NCBI RefSeq assembly: GCF_900142735.1
Contig: NZ_FRBY01000008.1
Span: 1 to 64,000, forward strand
Length of the DNA: 64,000 bases
Reading direction: 5' to 3'
DNA from: Flavobacterium saccharophilum
Lineage (GTDB): Bacteria; Bacteroidota; Bacteroidia; Flavobacteriales; Flavobacteriaceae
The translations under genes and the position numbers were made by a program. Of this stretch, positions 16,590 to 25,624 are shown one piece after another (positions within the stretch are counted from its first letter, which is position 1; the number at the start of each line of letters is the position of its first letter). The notes below the pieces were generated by a model, which was not told the origin of the DNA, did not search any database, and saw only the letters and a program-made list of their open reading frames with translations.

Positions 16590-17948
16590 TTAAACTTTTA
16601 ATAAAATAGTAAACTCGGTTCCTTTTCCTAAATCACTCACGACTTTAACAGAACCCTGATGCGCTTTTACAATTTGATCTACATAATAAAGACCTAATCC
16701 TAAGCCTTTTGTGTTGTGCAGGTTTCCTTGTTGTACGCGATAAAACTTGTCAAAAAGAAGTGATTGTTTGTTCTTTTCAATTCCTATTCCATCATCTTCA
16801 ATACTGATCGAAAACTGATTTTCTATGATTCTGGTTTTTATGGTAATCGTTTTTGAACCATATTTTACAGCATTTTCCAAAACATTTAAAAAAGCGGTTG
16901 TCAGATGGAATTTATCTAAAACCAAAATGGTTTTCTGAGTTTGAAAATCGGTTTTAAGATTAATTTTCGGAAATGTAATTTTAAAATCATTTACAATGGA
17001 AAGCAGAAAATCTTCGGTTTCTATTTTTTCTTTCTGTAATTCAATTTCATTTTCTGCCAATGAATTTGCCATAACTTGATCGATCAGATTTTGTAAACGA
17101 TTATTCTGACGCGAAATCGTATTGACAATCGCATTAAAATTTTCATCGTTTTCACGAATGTTTTTTTGCTCTAAAATTTTAGTAGAAATCCCTAAAGTTG
17201 CCAAAGGCGTTTTGAGTTCGTGTGTGATATTATTGATGAAATCAGTTTTGACATCACTTACTTTTTTCTGTTTGATTAAAGCTTTAATGGCTATTACAAA
17301 AAGTGTAATTAGCGTTAAGATAGAAAGTAAGGATAAGATCAGAATGAAAGTCATTCTTCTTAAAATAATCATTTCCCAATCAATGACAGAAACATACATC
17401 GAATCTTCTGTCAACAAACTGTAATCCTGATTTTCGAAAGTTCCATTGGTTGTTCCAACATAATTCCGAACCAGAAAGGCATTGTTTAAAGAGGCTAAGT
17501 TGCCATATAGCTTATTACTTATAAAAGGTTTTTCACAGAATATGGTATCAGCTTTTTTACTGTTTTTATACAGAATATATTTGTTGAGCACGATGGCAAA
17601 ATCGATTTTCAGATTTGGTAATTCTCTTTCAAACTTGCGTTGGATTTTCTGCGTTAAAAGAGCACTGAATTCATTTTTAACAATACTGTTTTTAATATCT
17701 ATTTTAGAATTTTTTCCCTGAAGATAATTCTCTGATAATGATTTGTATAGTGCTTCCTTTTTAGCTACCAGAACCGAATCGATATCACTGTAATTATTAG
17801 AAATCTGAGCGATTTCATTTTTGATTTCCGTATGAAACTGCGCCACTTTATAATCATAAGTGGTTTTTACCAAATAGCATTGTACAGTCGACAAAACGAT
17901 TAACGCGACAACTGAAAATGCTATTAATAAATTGATTCTTTGTTTCAT
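16590..17948 (-). CDS. Sensor histidine kinase
   Basis: A 452-residue membrane sensor kinase. It has a transmembrane helix at the N-terminus (LLIAFSVVALIVLSTVQC), a periplasmic domain of about 180 residues, and a second helix (FILILSLLSILTLITLFVIA). The H-box is HELKTPLATLGI, followed by N-box NVLENAVKYG, G1 EDDGIGI and G2 GLGLGLYYV. The frame can be extended 21 codons upstream, but that extension is translated from a GCGGATGAC-type intergenic repeat (RHPRHPRAIK), so ATG 17948 (MKQRINLL) is chosen. It pairs with the response regulator 10 bp downstream. The signal is unknown. Confidence 0.92.
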   Translation of the reverse strand: MKQRINLLIAFSVVALIVLSTVQCYLVKTTYDYKVAQFHTEIKNEIAQISNNYSDIDSVLVAKKEALYKSLSENYLQGKNSKIDIKNSIVKNEFSALLTQKIQRKFERELPNLKIDFAIVLNKYILYKNSKKADTIFCEKPFISNKLYGNLASLNNAFLVRNYVGTTNGTFENQDYSLLTEDSMYVSVIDWEMIILRRMTFILILSLLSILTLITLFVIAIKALIKQKKVSDVKTDFINNITHELKTPLATLGISTKILEQKNIRENDENFNAIVNTISRQNNRLQNLIDQVMANSLAENEIELQKEKIETEDFLLSIVNDFKITFPKINLKTDFQTQKTILVLDKFHLTTAFLNVLENAVKYGSKTITIKTRIIENQFSISIEDDGIGIEKNKQSLLFDKFYRVQQGNLHNTKGLGLGLYYVDQIVKAHQGSVKVVSDLGKGTEFTILLKV

Positions 17949-18245
17949 AGTTTTTATGGCTCGCGGATGACGCGGATGACGCGGATTAAACAGATTTATT
18001 TTATTTTTCACGCAGATTTAAAAAAGATTTTAGCAGATTAAAAATTGATCTTTTTAAATCTGCTTCAATCTGTATAATCTGCGTGAGATTATCCCACGCT
18101 GATCAATAAAATCTGTAGGCAATTTTCTCATCCCAAAAATAAAGCTTTTACAATACAATTTCAGCATTAACCCCGCATTAACCTTCAATTAACTTTCAAA
18201 ACGCATTTTTAAAGGCATTTTTGCATCAAATCAAATCCTTTTAGA
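17949..18245. repeat. Repeat-rich divergent promoter region with inverted repeat
   Basis: The gap between the divergent kinase and outer-membrane protein genes starts with direct repeats of GCGGATGAC. It contains an inverted repeat with arms CACGCAGATT (18009-18018) and AATCTGCGTG (18076-18085), whose centre has further AGCAGATT/AAATCTGC pairing. Similar CGGATTAAACGGATT phrases occur at about 13857-13890 and 25405-25460. The remaining 150 bp must hold both promoters; I see no unambiguous -7 box. Confidence 0.6.
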
Positions 18246-20357
18246 ATGAACCTTTATTTGCCCTTTAAACTTTTCCTGATTCTAATTCTTTTCTTTTTTT
18301 CGCTCTTTGCAAATGCACAAAACGAAATTCCAAAAGATAGCATTTCAAACAAATTGAATGAAGTTGTAATTACTCAAAATAAAAAGACTTTTACTAACAC
18401 CAACGGAAATATAAAAGTGGATGTTGCTAATTCTATATACAGCTCAATTCCTAATTCAGTTGATTTGTTAGCCAAATTGCCGACAATTCAAATTAGTTCA
18501 GACAAAGAAAGTATTTCGGTTGTAGGTAAAGGAAATCCGCTAATTTATATTGACAATCAAAGAGTTGGGATGAATGATTTAAATGCTTTGGCTGTCGCCG
18601 ATATTAAAACAATTGAAATCATTCAGAATCCATCTGCTAAATATGAAGCTGAAGGGCGTGTCGTGATTTTGATTACTCGAAAATTTAGTAAAAAAGACAG
18701 TTTTAGAACAGAGATTTCAGAAGTGGCTTCGTTTAAGAAAAATTACAATAATTATCTCGGATTTAATTCTAATTTCAAAAAAAATAAAATTGAATGGAAA
18801 GCTAATTTCAATTATAATCAGTTGCAACCATGGGAAAGTCACACTATTGCCTACGAGATTCCGCAGGCAAATATTACTTCAAATTATGATGTGGAAGCGT
18901 TCACGAAAAGAACCCAGTTTATTTTTGGTGGAGGTTTGTTTTACAAAATAAACGACGAGGATTCTTTTTCATTTAATATAAATAGTAAACTGCAGACGGA
19001 TACTTTTCCTATTAATACAGTAACAGAAAATAAAAACCAGGAAGTTGTAAATAATGTTGTGACGTATAGTGATAATAATGGTGATAAAAACTTTGTGAAC
19101 TCTTCTTTAAATTATAATAAAAAGATAAATTCACTCGATGCGCAAATTTTTAGTGGATTACAATACTCTAATTTTGATCAGACTTCGTGGAGTCAGGTTC
19201 AAAACAATTTTAATGAAACAGAATTTGAATTAGCTCAGATTCGGGATCAGAGGTTTAAAGTCAATGTTTTTTCAGGCAGAATTGATATTGAAAAGAAGTT
19301 TAAAAATGAAATGAAATTTGAAGTAGGCGGACTGTACTCCGCCGCAGATTCAAAATCTGATTTTGATATCTTTTATTATGAAACCAATACAAATGAAGTA
19401 AGTCATTATGATTTTAAAGAAGAGAATTTAGCCGGATATAGTCAACTTTCGGGAAAAATTAAGAAAATTGATTTCTCTGTTGGAGTTCGGGTTGAAAATA
19501 CGAATGTAAACGGAAAGTTTAAAACAGATTTATTGCCATTGATAGATAAAAATTATACTAACTTTTTTCCAAAAGCACAGTTTACATTTCCTATTGACAG
19601 CACAAAAAATATTAGTATAAATTATGCGAAAAGCATTTCCAGGCCCAATTATTCGTCATTAAGTCAGGGCGCAACGTATATAAATCCTTATTTTCTTTAC
19701 GCTCGAAATATCAATTTAGACCCAACTTTTACTAACGAAATTGCATCGACTTTCCAATATCAGGATAAATCGGTGAAGCTGAGTTATTATCAGAATAAAA
19801 ATCCGGTTTACAGTAGTTTTATTTATGACGAAGATGATAATATAATGACTTTCAAAGAAATAAATTTAGATAAGGAATCAGGTATAAGTCTTGACTTTGA
19901 ACTTCCATTTACTTATAAATTCTGGACAACGACCAATTCTGTTATTTTTATTTTGGAGAAAATTGAAGATTCGTCTGCGGTTTTTTTGTCTTCAAAACCA
20001 TACATCTATTATTATTCAAACAACGAATTCAAATTTCCCAAAGATTATACTTTTGTCGTAGGATGGTGGGGTGCTACTAAGCAAAATAAGGGTGTTTTTG
20101 AAAGAAGTGCTAATTTTATAATGGATATGTCACTTTCGAAAAAGATCAGGAATTGGAACATTACGCTGAACTTCAATGATATCTTTAGAAATACGATCTA
20201 TAAAGAGCAATTTACGATCAATGAAGTCAGTTCAAAATCAAGATATTTGGTTGATGCGCACGAAATTTCGATTGCAGTTCGATATTCTTTTGGAAAAATT
20301 AAAGAAACGGAATTCAACGAAAAAAGTATCAATGAGAATGAAAATAGAATTAGATAA
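18246..20357 (+). CDS. TonB-receptor-like outer-membrane beta-barrel protein
   Basis: A 703-residue outer-membrane protein with a signal peptide ending at FANAQ. Residues about 35-140 resemble a TonB-receptor plug (LNEVVITQNKK..., SVDLLAKLPTIQI, GNPLIYIDNQRVG, IEIIQNPSAKYEAEGRVVI). The rest is a large beta-barrel of the Bacteroidetes outer-membrane beta-barrel type (PF14905-like), with the SYAKSISRPNYSSLSQG-like segment typical of that family. There is no carboxypeptidase-regulatory domain and no SusD partner. Its position divergent from a two-component system suggests that system controls it. The transported substrate is unknown. Confidence 0.85.
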   Translation: MNLYLPFKLFLILILFFFSLFANAQNEIPKDSISNKLNEVVITQNKKTFTNTNGNIKVDVANSIYSSIPNSVDLLAKLPTIQISSDKESISVVGKGNPLIYIDNQRVGMNDLNALAVADIKTIEIIQNPSAKYEAEGRVVILITRKFSKKDSFRTEISEVASFKKNYNNYLGFNSNFKKNKIEWKANFNYNQLQPWESHTIAYEIPQANITSNYDVEAFTKRTQFIFGGGLFYKINDEDSFSFNINSKLQTDTFPINTVTENKNQEVVNNVVTYSDNNGDKNFVNSSLNYNKKINSLDAQIFSGLQYSNFDQTSWSQVQNNFNETEFELAQIRDQRFKVNVFSGRIDIEKKFKNEMKFEVGGLYSAADSKSDFDIFYYETNTNEVSHYDFKEENLAGYSQLSGKIKKIDFSVGVRVENTNVNGKFKTDLLPLIDKNYTNFFPKAQFTFPIDSTKNISINYAKSISRPNYSSLSQGATYINPYFLYARNINLDPTFTNEIASTFQYQDKSVKLSYYQNKNPVYSSFIYDEDDNIMTFKEINLDKESGISLDFELPFTYKFWTTTNSVIFILEKIEDSSAVFLSSKPYIYYYSNNEFKFPKDYTFVVGWWGATKQNKGVFERSANFIMDMSLSKKIRNWNITLNFNDIFRNTIYKEQFTINEVSSKSRYLVDAHEISIAVRYSFGKIKETEFNEKSINENENRIR

Positions 20358-20362
20358 AAGAA

Positions 20363-20387
20363 AAAGCCCTTGAATTTCAAGGGCTTT
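20363..20387. terminator. Bidirectional terminator between convergent genes
   Basis: AAAGCCCTTGAA and TTCAAGGGCTTT form a 12-bp stem around a single base. It lies between the outer-membrane protein stop (20357) and the rsmD stop (20406), with A/T runs on both sides. Confidence 0.85.
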
Positions 20388-20405
20388 CTTATGCTTTAAA
20401 GGAAA

Positions 20406-21011
20406 TTATCCTTCGTCTTCTTCTGTAACTTTTTTTAATGAATCGTCTGGTAATTCCTCGTCATCGTCAGTTGAATTCAATTCGAAGAAACTAAAAAACG
20501 AGCCACCGTAACTTTTCTGGAAAGAGAAATTACTTAAATGCTCCATTTTAGTATATTTTGAATGTTCGATAATCATCATGCCGTCTTCATGCAATAAATC
20601 TCTTTCGAAAACGGTTAGCACAATTTTTTCAAACGCAGCCTGATCTAACCCGTAAGGCGGATCGGCAAAGATAATATCGTAAGAAGTTTTGCAGTTTTCT
20701 AAAAATTTATAAACATCACTTTTGGTTGCGGCGATATCAAAATCATATTCTGATGAAACTTGTTTGATGAATTTTACACAACCAAAATCTCCGTCAACAG
20801 AGGTGATTGGTGCACTTCCGCGTGAAGCGAATTCAAAGCTAATATTGCCAGTTCCAGAAAATAAATCTAGAACTTTTAAACTGTCAAAACTAAAATGATT
20901 GTTCAAAACATTAAATAATGCTTCTTTACTCATGTCAGTTGTAGGTCTTACAGGAAGGTTTTTTGGCGGAAAAATGCGGCGTCCTTTGTATTTTCCAGAA
21001 ATGATTCTCAT
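20406..21011 (-). CDS. rsmD: 16S rRNA (guanine-N2)-methyltransferase RsmD
   Basis: A 201-residue SAM-dependent methyltransferase. The N-terminal MRIISGKYKGRRIFPPK, SAM-binding VLDLFSGTGNISFEFASRG and catalytic DPPYGL are the RsmD pattern (methylates G966 of 16S rRNA in E. coli numbering). It has an acidic C-terminal tail (DDDEELPDDS) not needed for the fold. Its start overlaps the stop of the upstream DUF3822 gene (ATGA arrangement at 21008-21011), so the two are translationally coupled. Confidence 0.93.
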   Translation of the reverse strand: MRIISGKYKGRRIFPPKNLPVRPTTDMSKEALFNVLNNHFSFDSLKVLDLFSGTGNISFEFASRGSAPITSVDGDFGCVKFIKQVSSEYDFDIAATKSDVYKFLENCKTSYDIIFADPPYGLDQAAFEKIVLTVFERDLLHEDGMMIIEHSKYTKMEHLSNFSFQKSYGGSFFSFFELNSTDDDEELPDDSLKKVTEEDEG

Positions 21012-21829
21012 GATTGAAATAAGATATAATGTTTTTGATTTTGTGCAGTAGAAAAGTCATTTTTCTCTTGTAATGTGCTTACATCTAAGAAGGAAACATT
21101 ACGAATGTATTTATACGCGATGGCATAAAAAGGATCATTTTTTTCTATAGTACCTAACAATTCGAGCGGGAAAATCTCAGGATTTAAATTCGATTGTTCG
21201 GCCGTAAAAAGCAAGTAATAGATAAAATCTTCTGGTGTATTGTATTCAAAAGAATTGAATAACAATAATTTTTGATTCTGAACTACAATAATTTCAAAAT
21301 GCTCCTGATTAAAATTGACGATCATTTTTTTGTCGTCATTGTTTCTTGAAGCATCAAGGATTTTTTCGACTAGAATGCTGTTAACATGTTTGTAATCAAA
21401 AGATCCGACGTTATCAATCAGGAAATTATTGATGTTTACATACGGAATGTAAACGGCATTCATTTCGTAATTTGATATAGTATCGAAGGTGAAAAAATCA
21501 GTTTCAAAAACTTTTGTGTTGTATTGTAAATAGCTGCCCAGATAATTTTCATCAAAAAGAGCAGTTGGAACAAAAGTGGAAAGATTGTTATTATGAATGA
21601 CCATTATTTCGTCATACGTATCTTTTAGCTCTGGATACTTTTTGAAAGCATCACTAAATGACTCCTCAATTTTAGTCGGTTTTTGAGTAGTTTCAAATTT
21701 AACTTCATTAAATGAAGTTATGGTATTATTTAAAGTATCAAAACAACAAAAAGAGAATCCGGTCAGTGAAACCTGAATAGAAAGTTTTTTATAAAGTTTT
21801 GATGTGATATTAGTATTTTGAAATGCCAT
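21008..21829 (-). CDS. DUF3822 family protein
   Basis: A 273-residue soluble protein. Segments such as LSIQVSLTGFSFCCFD, FVPTALFDENYLGSYLQY and FEIIVVQNQKLLLFNSF, ending in LLGTIEKNDPFYAIAYKYIRN, match the Bacteroidetes DUF3822 family as I know it, including its usual position just before rsmD. The fold is probably ribonuclease-H/actin-like. No catalytic residues are evident. The four-base overlap with rsmD points to a joint role, perhaps in ribosome maturation, but the function is not established. Confidence 0.82.
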   Translation of the reverse strand: MAFQNTNITSKLYKKLSIQVSLTGFSFCCFDTLNNTITSFNEVKFETTQKPTKIEESFSDAFKKYPELKDTYDEIMVIHNNNLSTFVPTALFDENYLGSYLQYNTKVFETDFFTFDTISNYEMNAVYIPYVNINNFLIDNVGSFDYKHVNSILVEKILDASRNNDDKKMIVNFNQEHFEIIVVQNQKLLLFNSFEYNTPEDFIYYLLFTAEQSNLNPEIFPLELLGTIEKNDPFYAIAYKYIRNVSFLDVSTLQEKNDFSTAQNQKHYILFQS

Positions 21830-22203
21830 AATTTGATTTTCAATTCATTACCTGTTATAGTGTCAAGAAAGAATTTAATTCGAATACAAACTTACAAATT
21901 AAAAAGCAACAATAATAATTGCAATTTCAAAAAACAATTTAATATATATTTTAAGGTATCGTTAAGTTTTTTTCGCCATATGAGTGAAAAAAAATAAATT
22001 CCAATTTTTTAAAATTCCAAATTCCAATAAAACCTTTTTTTATTCGCGTCTTTCCTTAAGTGAATCAGTTTGATTTTGCTTCAGTTTATTTTTTTGATAT
22101 TTGAAATTGTCAATGTATTGTAATTTTGGATTAAAAAAAATTGGAATTTTATAAATTGAAATTGCCATTTAAAAAACCGTACTTTGTAGTTCAATTTTAC
22201 CCT
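21830..22203. other. AT-rich divergent intergenic region
   Basis: It contains the promoters of the DUF3822-rsmD operon and of the helicase gene. It also has AATTCCAA-type repeat phrases (near 21998-22030), seen again near 52950-52990 and 53345-53395. The helicase frame stays open upstream to a TTG at 22141, but that part encodes no conserved sequence. I see nothing else. Confidence 0.5.
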
Positions 22204-23628
22204 ATGAATTCAGCACTGTTTTACGGCGTTTTACAAAGAAAATTTCCTTTTGCTCCTACTTATAAACAAGATATTTTTTTTCAAAAAATTGCCATCTTTT
22301 TAACCGAACCGGCAAACGATACCATTTTTGTGCTGAAGGGATATGCCGGAACAGGAAAAACAACGGTGATTTCGACTATTGTAAATAATTTAGGGGAAAT
22401 TAATAAGAAGTATGTTTTGCTGGCGCCAACGGGCCGTGCGGCAAAAGTAATTGCCAATTACTCGAATACTCCTGCATTTACTATTCATAAAAAAATATAT
22501 TTTCCGAAAAAATCTTCTGGCGGAGGCGTAGCTTTTACCAAACAGGTCAACAAACATAAAAACACGATTTTTATCGTCGATGAGGCATCGATGATTTCAG
22601 ACAGTAATTCGGATTCGAAATTGTATGATAACGGATCGCTTTTAGATGATTTGATTCAGTATGTATATTCGGGAACCAATTGCAAAATGATCCTTTTGGG
22701 AGATACGGCTCAGTTGCCTCCGGTGAATTTAGATATTAGTCCCGCACTTGATATTCAAACTTTAGGTATTCACTACGATAAGGAAGTGGAACATATAGAA
22801 TTGGATGAAGTAATGCGTCAGGAAGAGAATTCCGGAATTTTATACAATGCAACTGAATTACGCGAACTGCTTAAAGAAAGCTTTATTACAGAGTTTAAAT
22901 TCAATGTAAAAAAATTCAAAGACATCGTTCGTTTAACGGATGGATATGATATTCAGGATGCGATAAACACAGCGTACAGCAATTATAGCATTGAAGATAC
23001 GGCCTTTATTGTGCGCTCGAATAAAAGAGCAAATCAATACAATGAACAAATAAGAACACGAATTTTGTTTAAGGAAAGTGAACTTTCTGTTGGCGATTTT
23101 TTGATGGTCGTAAAAAATAATTATTTCTGGCTGAAAGAAACGGATGAAGCCGGATTTATTGCCAATGGAGATATTATTGAAGTGTTAGAAATGTTCGGAA
23201 TTAAAGAACTATACGGATTTACTTTTGCCAAAGTAAAAATCAGAATGGTCGATTATCCGGATCAAAAACCTTTTGAAACAGTTTTGCTTTTGGATACGAT
23301 TAAAAGTGAATCTCCGTCTTTAACCTACGAAGAGTCCAATCGTTTGTATGAAGAGGTGATGAAAGATTATGAAGATGAAAGTACAAAATACAAGAAGTTT
23401 CAAAAAGTAAAAGAGAACGAATATTTTAATGGATTACAGGTAAAATTCTCCTACGCCATAACCTGTCATAAATCGCAGGGAGGGCAGTGGGATACGGTTT
23501 TTATCGAACAGCCATATTTACCAAACGGAATCGATCGCGATTACATTCGATGGTTGTATACGGCAATGACACGTGCTAAAAATAAGTTATATTTGATAGG
23601 ATTTAAAGACGAAAGTTTTGAAGAATAA
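22204..23628 (+). CDS. RecD/Dda-like ATP-dependent DNA helicase
   Basis: A 474-residue superfamily 1 helicase. Walker A (motif I) is KGYAGTGKTTVI, motif Ia LLAPTGRAAKV, motif II IVDEASMIS, motif III LLGDTAQLPPV, and motif V/VI YAITCHKSQGGQWDTVFIE with AMTRAKNKLYL. The length and order fit the short RecD2/Dda-like group common in Flavobacterium rather than a RecBCD subunit. ATG 22204 (MNSALFYGVL) is chosen; the upstream TTG extension lacks conservation. A role in recombination or replication repair is likely; the partner is unknown. Confidence 0.9.
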   Translation: MNSALFYGVLQRKFPFAPTYKQDIFFQKIAIFLTEPANDTIFVLKGYAGTGKTTVISTIVNNLGEINKKYVLLAPTGRAAKVIANYSNTPAFTIHKKIYFPKKSSGGGVAFTKQVNKHKNTIFIVDEASMISDSNSDSKLYDNGSLLDDLIQYVYSGTNCKMILLGDTAQLPPVNLDISPALDIQTLGIHYDKEVEHIELDEVMRQEENSGILYNATELRELLKESFITEFKFNVKKFKDIVRLTDGYDIQDAINTAYSNYSIEDTAFIVRSNKRANQYNEQIRTRILFKESELSVGDFLMVVKNNYFWLKETDEAGFIANGDIIEVLEMFGIKELYGFTFAKVKIRMVDYPDQKPFETVLLLDTIKSESPSLTYEESNRLYEEVMKDYEDESTKYKKFQKVKENEYFNGLQVKFSYAITCHKSQGGQWDTVFIEQPYLPNGIDRDYIRWLYTAMTRAKNKLYLIGFKDESFEE

Positions 23629-23629
23629 A

Positions 23630-23687
23630 TTTTTCGCCACGAATTCACGAATTTTATTTGAATAATTCGTGAATTCGTGGCGAAAAA
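23630..23687. repeat. Perfect 24-bp inverted repeat (hairpin, likely terminator)
   Basis: Arms at 23630-23653 and 23664-23687 are exact reverse complements (core TTCGCCACGAATTCACGAA), around a 10-base loop. The A-run after it becomes a T-run only on the minus strand. It sits between two same-direction genes, 2 bp after the helicase stop. The core belongs to the GCCAC/GTGGC repeat family also seen at 6238-6349. Confidence 0.85.
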
Positions 23688-23699
23688 AAACTTTAGCTA

Positions 23700-24530
23700 A
23701 TGACAACACTAAACGACTTACATTCGATTTCCTCTACGTTTTCGACTACAGATAAAATGCCAGTTTTGTTTTTGGGACACGGAAGTCCGATGAACGCTAT
23801 TGAAGAAAATCAGTTTGTAGCTGGTTTTCGCAATTTGGCTAAAACATTGCCGCAGCCAAATGCGATTTTGTGTATTTCTGCGCATTGGTTTACCAAAGGA
23901 ACCAAAGTAACATCCATGCAAATGCCAAGAACGATTCATGATTTTGGTGGTTTTCCGCAAGCCCTTTTTGATGTGCAATATCCGGCAAAAGGAAGTCCGG
24001 AATTGGCTGTAGAAACGAAGAAAATATTAGAACCTGTTCATGTTGATTTAGATGAACATTGGGGATTAGATCACGGTGCGTGGAGCGTTATTAAACATTT
24101 ATATCCTGAAGCAAATGTTCCTGTAATTCAGTTAAGTATTGATTATACAAAATCGGGACAATATCATTTTGAATTGGCTCAGAAATTACAAGCATTACGT
24201 CATAAAGGTGTTTTGATCATTGGAAGCGGAAACATTGTTCACAATTTACGTTTAGTAGATTTCAGAAATTTTGATAAAGACAATTACGGTTTCGATTGGG
24301 CCATTGAAGCCAGAGAAACGGTAAATAATTATTTGTTGGATGGAAATTTTCAGCCGTTGATTGATTTCGAAAAAATGAGTAAAGCGGTTCAGATTGCAAT
24401 TCCAACACCGGATCATTATTTGCCTTTGTTGTATACGCTAGGTTTAAAAGAAAAGTCAGAAGAATTGAGTTTGTTTAATGATAAATTATTGGCGGGTTCG
24501 TTGAGTATGACTTCCGTGAAAATTATGTAA
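23700..24530 (+). CDS. ygiD: Extradiol dioxygenase, YgiD/LigB type
   Basis: A 276-residue class III extradiol ring-cleavage dioxygenase of the 4,5-DOPA dioxygenase group. Family motifs are LFLGHGSPMNAIE (metal His), ISAHWFTKG, DFGGFP, EHWGLDHGAWSVIKH and IGSGNIVHNLR. It would need a non-haem divalent metal. Physiological substrates of bacterial YgiD proteins are not well known; cleavage of catechols such as DOPA is the tested activity in E. coli. The first 18 residues before MPVLFLGHG are not conserved, so a start at 23757 is possible. Confidence 0.9.
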   Translation: MTTLNDLHSISSTFSTTDKMPVLFLGHGSPMNAIEENQFVAGFRNLAKTLPQPNAILCISAHWFTKGTKVTSMQMPRTIHDFGGFPQALFDVQYPAKGSPELAVETKKILEPVHVDLDEHWGLDHGAWSVIKHLYPEANVPVIQLSIDYTKSGQYHFELAQKLQALRHKGVLIIGSGNIVHNLRLVDFRNFDKDNYGFDWAIEARETVNNYLLDGNFQPLIDFEKMSKAVQIAIPTPDHYLPLLYTLGLKEKSEELSLFNDKLLAGSLSMTSVKIM

Positions 24531-24535
24531 AAATA

Positions 24536-24627
24536 ACTTTGCGAATCTCTGTGAAAACCTTCGTGTAAATTTGTGTTATAATTTTTACCACAGAGAATCG
24601 CAAAGGTTTTCACAGAGTTTCACAAAG
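24536..24627. repeat. Inverted repeat of the CACAGAG..CGCAAAG family
   Basis: The left part CTTTGCGAATCTCTGTG pairs nearly perfectly with CACAGAGAATCGCAAAG, and AAAACCTT with AAGGTTTT. It fills the gap between the dioxygenase and kdsB. A relative lies at 53069-53204. Confidence 0.7.
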
Positions 24628-24653
24628 AAAAAAATAAATTTAAAAATATTAGA

Positions 24654-25388
24654 ATGAAAATAATAGCTGTAATTCCGGCGCGATATGCATCAACACGTTT
24701 CCCTGCAAAATTGATGCAGGATTTAGGAGGTAAAACGGTAATTCTAAGAACATACGAAGCTTCTGTAGCAACAAATTTATTTGATGATGTATTTGTTGTT
24801 ACCGATTCTGATCTGATCTTTAATGAAATTGTTTCAAATGGAGGAAAAGCCATTATGAGCATCAAAGAACACGAATCAGGAAGTGACCGAATTGCTGAAG
24901 CTATATTTAGTCTGGATGTTGATGTTGTTGTGAATGTTCAAGGGGATGAACCGTTTACAGAAGCAGGACCGTTAGAACAGGTTTTGTCAGTTTTTAAAAA
25001 TGATGAAGATCACAAGATAGATTTAGCTTCGCTAATGCGCGAAATCACAGATGAAGAGGAAATCAATAATCCAAATAATGTGAAGGTTGTTGTTGATCAG
25101 TCGCAGTTTGCATTGTATTTTTCACGTTCTGTAATTCCGTATCCGAGAGACAAAGATGTTGGTGTTCGTTATTTCCAGCATATCGGAATTTATGCTTTTA
25201 GAAAGCAGGCTTTATTAGACTTTTATAGTTTGCCAATGAAATCTTTAGAAGCGTCTGAGAAATTGGAACAATTACGTTATTTGGAATTCGGAAAACGTAT
25301 TAAAATGGTCGAAACGACACATGTTGGAATTGGAATTGATACTGCTGAGGATTTAGAAAAAGCTAGGAGTATTTTGGCTTCGAAGTAG
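24654..25388 (+). CDS. kdsB: 3-deoxy-manno-octulosonate cytidylyltransferase
   Basis: A 244-residue CMP-KDO synthetase, which activates KDO with CTP for lipopolysaccharide core synthesis in the cytoplasm. The N-terminal nucleotide-binding signature is IPARYASTRFPAKLM. Further matches are GGKAIMSIKEHESGSDRIAEA, VNVQGDEPF and YFSRSVIPYPRD; GVRYFQHIGIYAFRK and KLEQLRYLEFG are near the end. The length is typical. It stands alone between repeat elements. Confidence 0.96.
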   Translation: MKIIAVIPARYASTRFPAKLMQDLGGKTVILRTYEASVATNLFDDVFVVTDSDLIFNEIVSNGGKAIMSIKEHESGSDRIAEAIFSLDVDVVVNVQGDEPFTEAGPLEQVLSVFKNDEDHKIDLASLMREITDEEEINNPNNVKVVVDQSQFALYFSRSVIPYPRDKDVGVRYFQHIGIYAFRKQALLDFYSLPMKSLEASEKLEQLRYLEFGKRIKMVETTHVGIGIDTAEDLEKARSILASK

Positions 25389-25466
25389 TTGTATTGTGGT
25401 GAATGGCACGCGGATGAAACGGATTCGCTAAAGCGAAAGCGCAGATAAAACGGATTTTTTCTCATT

Positions 25467-25559
25467 TTATGTCATTTCGACGGAGGAGAAATCACATAAA
25501 GTAAAGACACACAGTGCGTCACTCTCTGGATGCGATTTCTCCTTCGGCGAAATGATAAA
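25467..25559. repeat. Imperfect inverted repeat (GTCATTTCGA family)
   Basis: The left arm ATGTCATTTCGACGGAGGAG, then AAATCACAT, pairs imperfectly with ATGCGATTTCTCCTTCGGCG, then AAATGAT. This is a diverged relative of the perfect 30-bp element at 11636-11720. It is preceded by CACGCGGATGAAACGGATT-type repeat sequence at about 25405-25460, so the kdsB 3' region is a mosaic of two repeat families. Confidence 0.75.
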
Positions 25560-25571
25560 CAGTGCGAAAAC

Positions 25572-25601
25572 AAAAAAGCTCCAAATATTTGGAGCTTTTT
25601 T
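25572..25601. terminator. Bidirectional terminator between kdsB and the E1 gene
   Basis: A perfect palindrome with arms AAAAAAGCTCCAAAT and ATTTGGAGCTTTTTT. It lies 24 bp from the stop of the minus-strand E1 gene and behaves as a terminator in either direction. Confidence 0.85.
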
Positions 25602-25624
25602 TATATCTAATACATTCTAAATCC

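Noticed and set aside
17949..18011. N-terminal extension of the sensor kinase (MKNKINLFNPRHPRHPRAIKT)
   Set aside because: The extension is translated from GCGGATGAC-type intergenic repeat DNA and precedes a normal membrane-sensor start, so ATG 17948 was used.
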